Below, piece after piece: positions 18,708-27,512 of a stretch of 64,000 nt of DNA. The DNA lies in assembly GCA_947449315.1 (NCBI GenBank), contig CANFRC010000004.1:148714-212713 (forward strand). The letters are read 5' to 3'. The notes under the pieces are model-generated. The model was given only the letters and a program-made list of their open reading frames with translations. It was not told the DNA's origin and made no database searches. The stretch is from Bacteroidota bacterium (lineage in GTDB: Bacteria; Bacteroidota; Bacteroidia; 2-12-FULL-35-15). Made by a program: the position numbers and the translations under genes. The first letter of the stretch is position 1; each line of letters opens with the position of its first letter.

Positions 18708-21700
18708 ATGTTCAATAAATTTATACACAGGCCTGTTCTGTCTATTGTGATCTCACTTATCATTCTCTTGCTGGGAGCGATCGCGATGGTGCAATTGCCT
18801 GTAACCCAATTTCCTTCTATTTCTCCTCCTAAAGTAAATATTACAGCCGATTATCCCGGAGCAAACGGGGAGTTGATGATTAAGTCAGTTGTAATTCCTT
18901 TGGAACGTGCCATTAATGGTGTTCCTGGTGTGAAATATATTGATTCGGATGCCGGAAATGATGGTGAATGTTCTATCTCTATTGTTTTTGAATTAGGTAC
19001 AGATCCGAACATTGCTTCGGTGAGTGTGCAGAACCGTGTAGCCAGCGTAGTAAACAAACTTCCGCCAATTGTTGTGCGCGAAGGTGTAAAGATTACACGT
19101 GAAGAATCAAACATGTTAATGTATATCAATTTATCAAGTAAGGATTCTACTCTTGATGATAAGTTTCTATACAATTTCGCGGATATCAATATCCTTTCGG
19201 AATTAAAAAAAGTGGACGGTGTTGGTTTTGCCGACATTCTTGGAAATAGAGAGTATTCCATGAGGATCTGGCTGAAGCCTGATAAAATGCTTGCATACAA
19301 AATTTCTGCGGATGAAATTCTTACTGCGTTAAATGAGCAAAGTCTGGAAGCTTCGCCCGGTAAAACAGGTGAGAGTTCTGGAAAAAGATCTCAGGCATTT
19401 GAATATGTTTTAAAATATCCAGGACGTTTTACAACAAAAGAAGGATACGAGAATATTATTTTGAAATCGAATCCGGATGGACAATTGCTGAAACTAAAAG
19501 ATGTAGCAGAAGTTGAATTCGGAAGTTCCTATTATGATTTGTATTCAAAGTTGAATGGAAAAACTTCCGCGGCAATCATGATCAAGCAATCGTATGGAAG
19601 TAATGCTAGTCTTGTTATTAAGAATATAAAGCAAAGAATGGAGGAGATTAAAGCTGCATCTTTTCCCAAAGGAATGGATTATGAGATTGGATACGATGTA
19701 TCAAAATTTCTTGATGCATCTATCGAGAAAGTGCTTCATACATTGGCAGAAGCATTCCTTCTTGTTGGTCTTGTTGTGTTTATATTCCTTGGAGATTGGC
19801 GCTCCACTTTGATTCCAGCAATTGCGGTACCCGTATCACTCGTGGGAACATTTCTTTTCATGCAATTGTTCGGGATTACTATTAACCTGATTACCCTTTT
19901 TGCATTGGTGCTTGCCATCGGTATTGTGGTCGATAATGCCATTGTTGTTGTGGAAGCAGTTCACGCAAAAATGGAACTCGAACATTTGAATCCTAAACAA
20001 GCAACGGAAAAAGCAATGTCGGAGATTAGCGGTGCCATCATTGCCATCACCCTGGTAATGGCGGCAGTATTTATCCCGGTTGCATTTATGTCGGGACCAG
20101 TTGGAATTTTTTACCGACAGTTTTCCATTACAATGGCAACATCTATTGTGTTGTCGGGAGTTATCGCATTGACATTAACACCTGCGTTGTGCGCCATCAT
20201 GTTAAAGAACACTCATGGAATAGAAAAGAAAAAGAATTTGCTAAATAGTTTTCTGAATGGATTCAACAATTGGTTCAACCGCGTTAATGGCAGATATAAA
20301 GGGATTCTCGGAAAAATTGTGAACCGCAGAGTTGTTACTTTTTTGACATTGGTTGCATTTTGTGTCGGCACATGGGGCTTGAACAGAAAGCTTCCTGCAG
20401 GATTTATTCCAAGTGAGGATCAGGGTATTTTTTATGCAATCATCCTTACACCTCCCGGATCCACTTTGGAACGAACAGATGAAATAAGTTCAAAAATCGG
20501 AAAGATTGCACAATCAATTGATGGTGTGCAATCGGTTTCTGCACTTGCAGGTTTCGAGATTTTATCGGAAGGTACCGGATCTAATACAGGGACGTGCTTG
20601 ATCAACCTAAAACCATGGGATGAACGAAAACATTCTGCAAAAGAAATTATGCAGGAGCTCGAAGAAAAAACGAAAGATATCAAAGGTGCAACGATTGAGT
20701 TTTTTCCTCCGCCTGCTGTTCCCGGTTATGGTGCTGCCGGTGGTTTTGAAGGCCGTTTGGTAGATAGAGCCGGGTCTGGTGACTACAAAAAAATGGAGAC
20801 AGTGAGTGCTGATTTTGTAAAAGAATTAAATAAGCGTAAAGAATTATCAAACGTTTTCTCCTTTTACAGCGCAAGTTATCCGCAGTATGTTCTGAATATC
20901 GACAATGAAAAAGCGCAACAAAAAGGAGTTACAATTGATAATGCGCTCAACACTCTTTCTATACTTGTAGGAAGTGATTATGAAACAAGTTTCATCAAAT
21001 ATGACCGTCAGTATAAAGTAATGGTGCAAGCATTGCCACAATACAGGTCAATGCCGGAAGATATCTTGAAACTGTATGTGAAAAATAATCGTGATGAAAT
21101 GGTGCCGTATTCGGCATTCATGAAAATGGAAAAAGTAATGGGATTGTCTGAGATCACCAGACATAACCTTTTTAACTCTGCCGAAGTAAGTGGTGGGCCT
21201 GCAACTGGCTATAGTAGCGGTGCTGCATTGGCTGCTGTTACGGAAGTTGCAAAAAATAAATTACCGAAAGGTTTCGGGATAGACTGGGCTGGTATTTCCA
21301 TTGATGAGGTGAGACAAGGGAATCAGGCAATTTATATTTTCCTTATATGTCTAGCCTTCGTATATCTGCTTTTAGCGGCTCAGTACGAAAGTTTCTTATT
21401 ACCATTCCCGGTTATTCTTTCATTGCCAACAGGAATCTTCGGTGCCTTTTTCTTACTTACTTTATTAGGGTTGGAAAATAATATTTATGCTCAAGTAGCA
21501 ATGGTTATGCTTATAGGTTTATTAGGTAAGAATGCGGTATTGATTGTTGAGTTTGCAGTGCAGAAACACAAAGCAGGAAGCACCGTGCTGGAGGCAGCAA
21601 TCGAAGGAGCATCTGTTCGCCTTCGCCCTATTTTAATGACATCTTTTGCATTTATCGCGGGATTAATTCCGCTTGTGATTGCAACAGGCCCTGGGGCTCT

Positions 21701-21869
21701 TGGTAATAGAACCATAGGTACTGCAGCTGCAGGAGGTATGTTGTTCGGGACCATATTCGGAGTTCTTATTATACCGGGACTATACTTCATTTTTGCAAGT
21801 ATATCTGAAAAACATCTGTTAATTGAAGATGAAGAAGAAAATCCATTAACTGAAGAAATTGAAGAATAA
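18708..21869 (+). CDS. RND family multidrug efflux pump (AcrB/MexB-like, HAE1)
   Basis: Proton-driven inner-membrane transporter of 1053 residues, the usual HAE1 length. It starts MFNKFIHRPVLSIVISLIILL with the first membrane helix and has PVTQFPSISPP at the start of the porter domain. The membrane motif GDWRSTLIPAIAVPVSLVGTF and the TM4 segment IGIVVDNAIVVVEAV (proton-relay Asp at about 409) are intact, as is the second repeat of helices (LLAAQYESFLLPFPVILSLP, MLIGLLGKNAVLIVEFA). Substrates are likely hydrophobic drugs or lipophilic compounds. It is sandwiched between its adaptor and its channel, and its stop is one base before the next gene's ATG. Confidence 0.97.
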   Translation: MFNKFIHRPVLSIVISLIILLLGAIAMVQLPVTQFPSISPPKVNITADYPGANGELMIKSVVIPLERAINGVPGVKYIDSDAGNDGECSISIVFELGTDPNIASVSVQNRVASVVNKLPPIVVREGVKITREESNMLMYINLSSKDSTLDDKFLYNFADINILSELKKVDGVGFADILGNREYSMRIWLKPDKMLAYKISADEILTALNEQSLEASPGKTGESSGKRSQAFEYVLKYPGRFTTKEGYENIILKSNPDGQLLKLKDVAEVEFGSSYYDLYSKLNGKTSAAIMIKQSYGSNASLVIKNIKQRMEEIKAASFPKGMDYEIGYDVSKFLDASIEKVLHTLAEAFLLVGLVVFIFLGDWRSTLIPAIAVPVSLVGTFLFMQLFGITINLITLFALVLAIGIVVDNAIVVVEAVHAKMELEHLNPKQATEKAMSEISGAIIAITLVMAAVFIPVAFMSGPVGIFYRQFSITMATSIVLSGVIALTLTPALCAIMLKNTHGIEKKKNLLNSFLNGFNNWFNRVNGRYKGILGKIVNRRVVTFLTLVAFCVGTWGLNRKLPAGFIPSEDQGIFYAIILTPPGSTLERTDEISSKIGKIAQSIDGVQSVSALAGFEILSEGTGSNTGTCLINLKPWDERKHSAKEIMQELEEKTKDIKGATIEFFPPPAVPGYGAAGGFEGRLVDRAGSGDYKKMETVSADFVKELNKRKELSNVFSFYSASYPQYVLNIDNEKAQQKGVTIDNALNTLSILVGSDYETSFIKYDRQYKVMVQALPQYRSMPEDILKLYVKNNRDEMVPYSAFMKMEKVMGLSEITRHNLFNSAEVSGGPATGYSSGAALAAVTEVAKNKLPKGFGIDWAGISIDEVRQGNQAIYIFLICLAFVYLLLAAQYESFLLPFPVILSLPTGIFGAFFLLTLLGLENNIYAQVAMVMLIGLLGKNAVLIVEFAVQKHKAGSTVLEAAIEGASVRLRPILMTSFAFIAGLIPLVIATGPGALGNRTIGTAAAGGMLFGTIFGVLIIPGLYFIFASISEKHLLIEDEEENPLTEEIEE

Positions 21870-21870
21870 C

Positions 21871-23307
21871 ATGAAATTATTTATAAAAAATAAAAGCATA
21901 GCTGTTTTATTTATATGCATGGTTTATGCAAGTTGTAAAACAACAGCACCTGTCCTGTCTACTGACAGCAAAGGCTTGCCAAGATCATTTAATACCACCA
22001 GTGATTCCAGCAGCAATACAGCAGATATCAAATGGAAAGATTTTTTTTCTGATAAGAATCTGATCGCACTTATAGATACCGCGCTGAAAAATAATTTGGA
22101 TGTATTATCTACTTTACAAGATATTGAAATTGCGAAGTCAGATGTACGATTCAGAAAAGGACTGCTATTTCCGAATGTTACAGCAGGTGCCGGAGCTGGA
22201 GTAGAAAAGGTAGGACGCTATACCAGTGCAGGGGCAGGTGACGCTTCTACTGATATGACTCCAGGAAAAAGAGTTCCAGACAATCTTGGTGATTTTTATT
22301 TGGGCTTAAATACAACGTGGGAAGTAGATGTCTGGGGCAAACTCCGCAATGCCAAGAAAGCTGCTTTTTCAAGATATTTAGCTTCCGTGGAAGGAAAGAA
22401 TTTTGTAGTGACCAATTTGGTTGCAGAAATTGCAAATACCTATTACGAATTACTTTCTCAGGACAGTGAATTGAAATATATCCGACAAACAATTCAGTTG
22501 CAGAAAAATGCATTGGAGATTGTTCGGATTCAAAAAGATGCAGCATTGGTTACCGAATTAGCTGTAAAACAATTTGAAGCTGAAGTCTACAATTCACAAA
22601 GCATGGAATACGATATTCAACAACAAGTTACAGAAAGTGAAAACAAGTTGAATTTTTTATTAGGAAGATATCCGCAACCGATTATTCGCGATACAGCAGT
22701 GTTCCAGGATCAATTGCCGGTATTGGTAAAAGCTGGAGTGCCATCTCAATTGTTGAAAAACCGTCCTGATATTAAGCAAGCTGAGTTGGAATTGTATGCA
22801 ACTAAATGTGATGTAAAAGCTGCGCGTGCTGAATTTTATCCTTCGTTCGGAATAACAGGAGGACTTGGTTTTAATGCATTTAAACCATCTTTCTTGTTTG
22901 TATCACCAGAATCTATCATTTATTCTATTGCTGGTGATCTGGTAGCACCATTGATAAACCGCTCAGCTATAAGAGCGGAATTCAACAGAGCCAAGGCTTA
23001 TCAATTAAAAGCGATGTACGATTATCAAAAAGCGATTCTGAACGGTTATGTAGAAGTTTCAAATGAGATGTCTAACATCAATAATTTGCAACAAGCATAT
23101 GATCAAAAGGCGAAAGCCGTGGATGCGTTGACGAAGGCGATAGATATTTCAAATGATCTTTTTAAGTCAGGTAAAGCAAATTATTTTGAAGTATTGATGA
23201 CCCAACGCGAAGCATTAGATTCAAAGTTGGAGTTGATTGAAGCAAAGAAACATCAGTTTAATGCAGTAACAAATATTTATAAAGCTTTAGGCGGTGGATG
23301 GAAATAG
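21871..23307 (+). CDS. RND efflux outer-membrane lipoprotein (OprM/NodT family)
   Basis: Outer-membrane channel of the tripartite pump. The frame opens at a TTG (21859), but the ATG at 21871, one base after the pump stop, is preferred and gives 478 residues. The signal peptide ends in a lipobox (YASC, Cys at about residue 21), as in OprM. The body shows WKDFFSDKNLIALIDTALKNNLDVL at the start of the first repeat and NRPDIKQAELELYATKCDVKAARAEFYPSF, the NodT-type hallmark, in the second. It ends the operon before the hairpin at 23336. Confidence 0.95.
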   Translation: MKLFIKNKSIAVLFICMVYASCKTTAPVLSTDSKGLPRSFNTTSDSSSNTADIKWKDFFSDKNLIALIDTALKNNLDVLSTLQDIEIAKSDVRFRKGLLFPNVTAGAGAGVEKVGRYTSAGAGDASTDMTPGKRVPDNLGDFYLGLNTTWEVDVWGKLRNAKKAAFSRYLASVEGKNFVVTNLVAEIANTYYELLSQDSELKYIRQTIQLQKNALEIVRIQKDAALVTELAVKQFEAEVYNSQSMEYDIQQQVTESENKLNFLLGRYPQPIIRDTAVFQDQLPVLVKAGVPSQLLKNRPDIKQAELELYATKCDVKAARAEFYPSFGITGGLGFNAFKPSFLFVSPESIIYSIAGDLVAPLINRSAIRAEFNRAKAYQLKAMYDYQKAILNGYVEVSNEMSNINNLQQAYDQKAKAVDALTKAIDISNDLFKSGKANYFEVLMTQREALDSKLELIEAKKHQFNAVTNIYKALGGGWK

Positions 23308-23335
23308 TGATTGTTCCTTGAAGAGCAACAAAAAA

Positions 23336-23360
23336 GCCCTTGAATATCAAGGGCTTTAGT
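23336..23360 (-). terminator. Terminator hairpin between the efflux operon and tRNA-Phe (bidirectional)
   Basis: Stem GCCCTTGA (23336-23343) pairs with TCAAGGGC (23347-23354) around a 3-base loop. On the minus strand it is followed by TTTTTT, giving a good intrinsic terminator for the tRNA. On the plus strand it is followed only by TTTAG, so it is a weaker terminator for the efflux operon. Confidence 0.7.
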
Positions 23361-23371
23361 GTTTGAGGGTG

Positions 23372-23444
23372 TGGTGCCCACTGGGATCGAACCAGTGACA
23401 CAAGGATTTTCAGTCCTTTGCTCTACCAACTGAGCTAGGGCACC
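23372..23444 (-). tRNA. tRNA-Phe (anticodon GAA)
   Basis: On the minus strand the 73-base sequence folds as a cloverleaf: acceptor GGTGCCC/GGGCACC with discriminator A, D-arm GCTC/GAGC, anticodon stem AAGGA/TCCTT around CTGAAAA (anticodon GAA), and T-arm CACTGG/CCAGTG with GGTTCGATC. CCA is not encoded. A TACATTTG box lies 17 bases upstream and an intrinsic terminator lies downstream, so it appears to be a single-gene transcript. Confidence 0.97.
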
Positions 23445-23460
23445 CTCCGTAATTGGACGG

Positions 23461-23468
23461 CAAATGTA
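23461..23468 (-). promoter_or_regulatory. Putative -7 element (TACATTTG) for tRNA-Phe
   Basis: Read on the minus strand, TACATTTG fits TAnnTTTG and lies 16 bases before the mature tRNA 5' end. No strong -33 box at the usual distance; upstream is a long A/T run. Confidence 0.45.
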
Positions 23469-23544
23469 TGAATATATTTAAAAAAAAAAAATTTTTAGCA
23501 AGAATAGTTTAAACTAAATAGAATGAAAGAAGATTAAAATAATA

Positions 23545-23637
23545 TTTGGGACGGAATGCAAAGATTATTTTTAGTTTGTTTAGTTCTTACACTTTGTTGT
23601 ATGTCCCAAAAGCGTCTCGCAATAAAATGCGGGGCGC
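23545..23637 (+). other. Two consecutive RNA stem-loops in the leader of the DUF2490 gene
   Basis: The outer stem TTTGGGAC (23545-23552) pairs with GTCCCAAA (23603-23610). A symmetric 6x6 internal loop separates it from an inner stem CAAAG (23559-23563) with CTTTG (23592-23596). Directly after it, GCGTCTCGCA (23612-23621) pairs with TGCGGGGCGC (23628-23637), including two G-U pairs, around a 6-base loop. The second hairpin ends 20 bases before the ATG at 23658 and has no T run, so it is not a standard terminator. It could be a cis-acting leader or a small RNA; I do not recognise the family. Confidence 0.45.
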
Positions 23638-23657
23638 TATTATGAAAATAGGAAAAC

Positions 23658-24338
23658 ATGAAAGCGAAAATAATTTTTCTTTTTTTGTCTATTTCATTTA
23701 TTAATGAAATCTCTTTTGCTCAAATCAACGATGCTCAACTTTGGGAAAATATAAACGTTGAAAAAAATATTACTTCTAAACTCGCTGCACGATTAAATCA
23801 GGAAGGACGGATCACTGAAAATCTCAGTCGTCCTAGCTTTAACTATTTTGATCTTGGAGTAAATTATAAAATCACGAAACACATACATGCTACTTTGGCT
23901 TATGTTTGGGTTGAAAAAAGACAACTCGATGATTCCTGGAGTACCCGTCATCAGGCCTATGCTGCGTTCTCTTTCCGTAAAAAATTAAAAGGCTTTTTAT
24001 TAAGCGACAGGCAAATGTTTTTATGGCAGGTAAAAGATATTTTCTCCAGTGCTTATGGCCATATTGCGGATTATTATTTAAGAAATAAAGTAACTATTAG
24101 ATGGGATAAGACCTTTAGATTTCAACCATATGTGGCATCTGAACTGTATTATAGAACATACGGCCCGAATGATAATTGGCAGTTTCATTTTAACCGCGTC
24201 AGATATTTTGCAGGTGTTTTTTATCACCCCAATTTAATAAATGAGTTTGAGGCTTATTATTTGATTGAGCATCATTTTAATATCAATAACCCTCCTACCA
24301 ATTGGGTAATAGGTTTAGGATATACACATACTTTTTAA
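23658..24338 (+). CDS. DUF2490 outer-membrane beta-barrel protein
   Basis: A 226-residue protein with a signal peptide (cleavage near ISFAQ, residue 21). The mature part matches the DUF2490 pattern: QLWENINVEKNITSKLAARLNQEGR at its start, alternating aromatic strands, and a C-terminal strand WVIGLGYTHTF ending in Phe as expected for a barrel inserted in the outer membrane. Function of the family is unknown. It is preceded by an unusual structured leader (23545-23637) and followed 43 bases later by coaX. Confidence 0.82.
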   Translation: MKAKIIFLFLSISFINEISFAQINDAQLWENINVEKNITSKLAARLNQEGRITENLSRPSFNYFDLGVNYKITKHIHATLAYVWVEKRQLDDSWSTRHQAYAAFSFRKKLKGFLLSDRQMFLWQVKDIFSSAYGHIADYYLRNKVTIRWDKTFRFQPYVASELYYRTYGPNDNWQFHFNRVRYFAGVFYHPNLINEFEAYYLIEHHFNINNPPTNWVIGLGYTHTF

Positions 24339-24381
24339 GGTTTCTTTTTTATGTGTATTTTTACTCTCAAATCTAGATATT

Positions 24382-25119
24382 TTGAATTTAGTACTTGACA
24401 TTGGAAATACGCGAATAAAGGCTGCTCTGTTTGAACGAGATGTCTTAAAAGAAACAGGTGTGTTCGATTCTGTAAATAGCTTTCATGCATCAGCCCTATT
24501 TGATAAACACGCTGTTGCTCATTGCATCATCGGTTCAGTTGTTAATGAGATGGAGTCTTTCATCATGTCACTTCAAAAAAAATGTCCTGTTTTGGTTTTC
24601 TCTTCCGACACTCCAACTCCTTTAAAAAATCTTTATCGGTCAGCTCATACACTCGGCAGCGACCGACTTGCAGCTGCTGTGGGAGGCAATACACTATTTC
24701 CAAATGAACATGTATTAGTGATTGATGCAGGAACTTGCATCAAATACAATTTTGTTAATTCAAAAAACGAATATATAGGTGGCGCCATCGCTCCGGGCTT
24801 AGAGATGCGATTGAAGGCGTTACACACGTTTACTTCCCGTTTACCGTTATTAAAAGTCGATGAAGACTATAACACATTGGTTGGTACAAATTCAGTTGAA
24901 AGTATTCTTTCTGGCGCCCAGGGAGGTGCTGTGGCAGAAATGGAAGGATGTATAGCGCTTTACAGACAACAATATCCCGATATTAAAGTGGTAATTACAG
25001 GTGGAGATGTTAATTTTTTTGAGAAACGGTTAAAAAACAGCATCTTTGCAGACGAATATTTAATACTCAAAGGATTAAATATTATTTTGGAATATAATTT
25101 AAAAGTATCAAAGGAATAA
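24382..25119 (+). CDS. coaX: Type III pantothenate kinase
   Basis: Phosphorylates pantothenate, the first step of coenzyme A synthesis, in the cytoplasm. The 245-residue ASKHA-fold enzyme starts at a TTG (MNLVLDIGNTRIKAALF), since no ATG fits and the family begins exactly at this motif. Phosphate-1 motif DIGNTRIK, GSDRLAAAVGGN for pantothenate binding, and DAGTCIKYNFV (phosphate-2) are intact, as is ITGGD near the C-terminus. It is followed after 8 bases by an outer-membrane protein gene, an arrangement seen in other Bacteroidota. Confidence 0.95.
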   Translation: MNLVLDIGNTRIKAALFERDVLKETGVFDSVNSFHASALFDKHAVAHCIIGSVVNEMESFIMSLQKKCPVLVFSSDTPTPLKNLYRSAHTLGSDRLAAAVGGNTLFPNEHVLVIDAGTCIKYNFVNSKNEYIGGAIAPGLEMRLKALHTFTSRLPLLKVDEDYNTLVGTNSVESILSGAQGGAVAEMEGCIALYRQQYPDIKVVITGGDVNFFEKRLKNSIFADEYLILKGLNIILEYNLKVSKE

Positions 25120-25127
25120 GTTTACAT

Positions 25128-26582
25128 ATGATAGGTATCAAAATAGCTGGTAAATCAAGATCAATTCTGCTTGCACTCCTTGTATTTAATTTTTTGTTTT
25201 TAATTTGTACTACTGCTTTTGCTCAGCAATCTACCAGTTCTCCTTATTCCCGATACGGAATAGGAGATGTTGCCGGTAAGGGTTATTCCCAAGGCTTTGC
25301 AATGGGAGGAACGAATATCGCCATGCAAAACGATTCAACTCCTTTGTTTTTTATTAATTATGGCAATCCTGCGTCCTATTCGAGTTTGCGATTAACAACA
25401 GCTGAATTAGGAGCAAATTTTAACCGGGTGAGATTAGAAAGTGCATCCGCAAAAAAAACGATCAACAATGCTTCTCTTGCATTTATTTCGCTGGCTTTTC
25501 CTATAAAAAAATGGTGGGGAGCAAGTATAGGAATAATCCCATACAGTTCAGTTGGCTATAAGGTTTCTGATAATGAGGTACTCCCAAATATCGGGAGTGT
25601 TAATTTTTTGTATCAAGGTAGCGGTGGAATTAACCAAGTGTATTTTGGAAACGGCATAAAGCCTTTTAATAATCTAGCGCATCTTTTTTTCGGGTCGAAC
25701 AGATATCAACGATTAACATCAGAAAATAAGCAAGCAGCGATTTCACATATCATGAAACGAAAAAAAGCTGCACAAGGGCTTTCTATTGGTGCAAATGCTT
25801 CTTATCTTTTTGGAACATTTGAAAACACTAGAAGGTCCATATTTCCCGCAGCTGCTTTTGCTTTTAATACGCGCACAGGAACAACCACTCAGGTGAACGG
25901 TTTTTATTTTGATTATGGAATGCAGTATGCAATGACAATAGATTCTGTTAGACACCGTGATTTGAAGAAAGATGTAAAGATCATCTTTGGAGCAACGATG
26001 GCTGCTCAAACAAATGTTTCAACTAAAATAGATAGTCTTTCTTATTCCTACTTTACAAATTCTCTTGGCTACGAAATAGTAAAAGACACCATTGAAAATA
26101 TTCATGACGTAAAAGGGAATATGACCTTGCCTTTAACGTTCGGTTTTGGATTAGCTATTAAAAAAGGCGGTTGGTTAGTTGCAGCCGATTATTCCGTTCA
26201 AAATTGGAGTCAATACAAAGTGTTCAATCAAACACAAGGTTTGAAGAACAGCATGCGAATTTCATTAGGCGCGCAGTTTATACCGAGCTCTAAAGTGAAT
26301 GCGCATTATTTTGAACGTGTGAATTACCGAATGGGCCTACGTTATGCACAAACAGCCCTCGAATTAAAAAACACCCCCCTTGTTGAATATGGCTTGAGTG
26401 CAGGTCTTGGTTTTCCAGTAGGAAGAAATTTTATTTTACGGAATTTCTCCATGGTAAATATAGGTTTGGAGTTTGGACAAAGAGGCACAACAAAGTTAGG
26501 TCTCATAAAAGAGAATTTCTTCAAAGCTACGATTGGATTTACAATTAATGACCTTTGGTTTCAGAAACCGAAAATTGATTAA
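25128..26582 (+). CDS. Outer-membrane barrel protein (OmpP1/FadL-like), function uncertain
   Basis: A 484-residue exported protein. After a signal peptide (about residues 1-32, cleavage near AFAQQ) it starts STSSPYSRYGIGDV and has FAMGGTNIAMQND, the type of N-terminal segment seen in FadL/PorV-like barrels of this phylum. Many alternating strands follow, with a C-terminal strand ATIGFTINDLWFQKPKID. It lies between coaX and lptC on one strand. Transport of a hydrophobic substrate is possible, but no specific role can be assigned. Confidence 0.78.
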   Translation: MIGIKIAGKSRSILLALLVFNFLFLICTTAFAQQSTSSPYSRYGIGDVAGKGYSQGFAMGGTNIAMQNDSTPLFFINYGNPASYSSLRLTTAELGANFNRVRLESASAKKTINNASLAFISLAFPIKKWWGASIGIIPYSSVGYKVSDNEVLPNIGSVNFLYQGSGGINQVYFGNGIKPFNNLAHLFFGSNRYQRLTSENKQAAISHIMKRKKAAQGLSIGANASYLFGTFENTRRSIFPAAAFAFNTRTGTTTQVNGFYFDYGMQYAMTIDSVRHRDLKKDVKIIFGATMAAQTNVSTKIDSLSYSYFTNSLGYEIVKDTIENIHDVKGNMTLPLTFGFGLAIKKGGWLVAADYSVQNWSQYKVFNQTQGLKNSMRISLGAQFIPSSKVNAHYFERVNYRMGLRYAQTALELKNTPLVEYGLSAGLGFPVGRNFILRNFSMVNIGLEFGQRGTTKLGLIKENFFKATIGFTINDLWFQKPKID

Positions 26583-26621
26583 GCTCTCGAATGCACTAGG
26601 GATGACAATCTAAAATATTCG

Positions 26622-26629
26622 TAATTTTG
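26622..26629 (+). promoter_or_regulatory. Putative -7 element (TAATTTTG) for lptC
   Basis: TAATTTTG matches TAnnTTTG and lies 21 bases before the lptC ATG. No clear -33 element. Confidence 0.4.
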
Positions 26630-26650
26630 CCATTCTGGAGTTCTTAGTAA

Positions 26651-27238
26651 ATGCTAAAACAAGGATTATATATCAGTCTTTTCTTAATCACACTCATCAG
26701 TTTCATTTCCTGCGAGAATGATATTGCGGTTGTTAACTCTGTTACAGGCGAAGCAGAAAAGCGTTTGCCCGATCAATCCAATAAAAATGCTGAATTTTTG
26801 TACAGTGATTCAGCGATTGTTCGTGCAAAACTGACGACTCCTCAACTCGATCATTATGCAGGTAAAAAACCGTATTTTGAACTTCCAAAAGGGATGAATG
26901 TTATTTTTTATACCATTGAAAAAAAGGAAGAAACAAAATTAACAGCTAATTATGGAATAGGTTATGACAATGGCAACGGGCTTGAAAAAATGGAAGCAAA
27001 AGGAGATGTTATTGTTATCAATGTAAAAGGAGAAAAATTAAATACAGAGCACTTGACATGGAATGCGATTACAAAAAAAATATATACCGATGATTTTGTG
27101 AAGATCACTACCAAAGATCAGGTTATCTGGGGAGATGGTATGGAAGCCGATCAGGATTTTTCGGATTATCAGATAAAAAATGTAAAGGGAGAGATTTATA
27201 CAAAAGACTCTGTTGACACGGACAAAAAAAGTAAATAA
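26651..27238 (+). CDS. lptC: LPS export protein LptC
   Basis: A 195-residue lipoprotein (lipobox ISFISC, Cys at about 21) with the LptC/OstA-like beta-jellyroll pattern. It receives lipopolysaccharide from LptB2FG and passes it to LptA across the periplasm. Signature features are YSDSAIVRAKLTTP near residue 56, TANYGIGYDNGNGLEKMEAKGDVIV with alternating strands, and EHLTWNAITKKIYTDDFVKI, typical of OstA-like repeats. The neighbours (outer-membrane barrel upstream, CNNM/CorC protein and PpiD downstream) are the usual ones for Bacteroidota lptC. The lipid anchor in place of an N-terminal membrane helix is common in this phylum. Confidence 0.88.
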   Translation: MLKQGLYISLFLITLISFISCENDIAVVNSVTGEAEKRLPDQSNKNAEFLYSDSAIVRAKLTTPQLDHYAGKKPYFELPKGMNVIFYTIEKKEETKLTANYGIGYDNGNGLEKMEAKGDVIVINVKGEKLNTEHLTWNAITKKIYTDDFVKITTKDQVIWGDGMEADQDFSDYQIKNVKGEIYTKDSVDTDKKSK

Positions 27239-27296
27239 TTCAAAACAAATCTGGAAGTTGATCCCAGAACTGTTTTATTAAAAATAAAATTTCGCT

Positions 27297-27509
27297 ATGA
27301 ATAAAATGTTTAGAATACTTGAGATATTCTGGTTGGTACTTGGATTTATCGGTGTTATTATGTGTGCTGTTTCAATTGTAACAAAAGATAGTAAAGGCGC
27401 GATATATTTTTTGGTAGTAACTTTTGCCAGCGGTTTGATGTATGCTGTGCGCAAGCGCCAACGAACTAAATACGAAACTGCTGAAAAAAATAGAGAACAA
27501 AAAAAATAG
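27297..27509 (+). CDS. Small two-helix membrane protein, function unknown
   Basis: A 70-residue protein with two hydrophobic helices (about residues 7-27 and 37-52) and a charged C-terminus (VRKRQRTKYETAEKNREQKK). It sits between lptC and the CNNM/CorC gene, whose GTG begins 3 bases after this stop, so it is very likely translated as part of that operon. I recognise no domain. Confidence 0.65.
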   Translation: MNKMFRILEIFWLVLGFIGVIMCAVSIVTKDSKGAIYFLVVTFASGLMYAVRKRQRTKYETAEKNREQKK

Positions 27510-27512
27510 GTC

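Noticed and set aside
18851..19300. 149-codon minus-strand open frame inside the RND pump
   Set aside because: Antisense shadow of a conserved transporter; no independent coding evidence.
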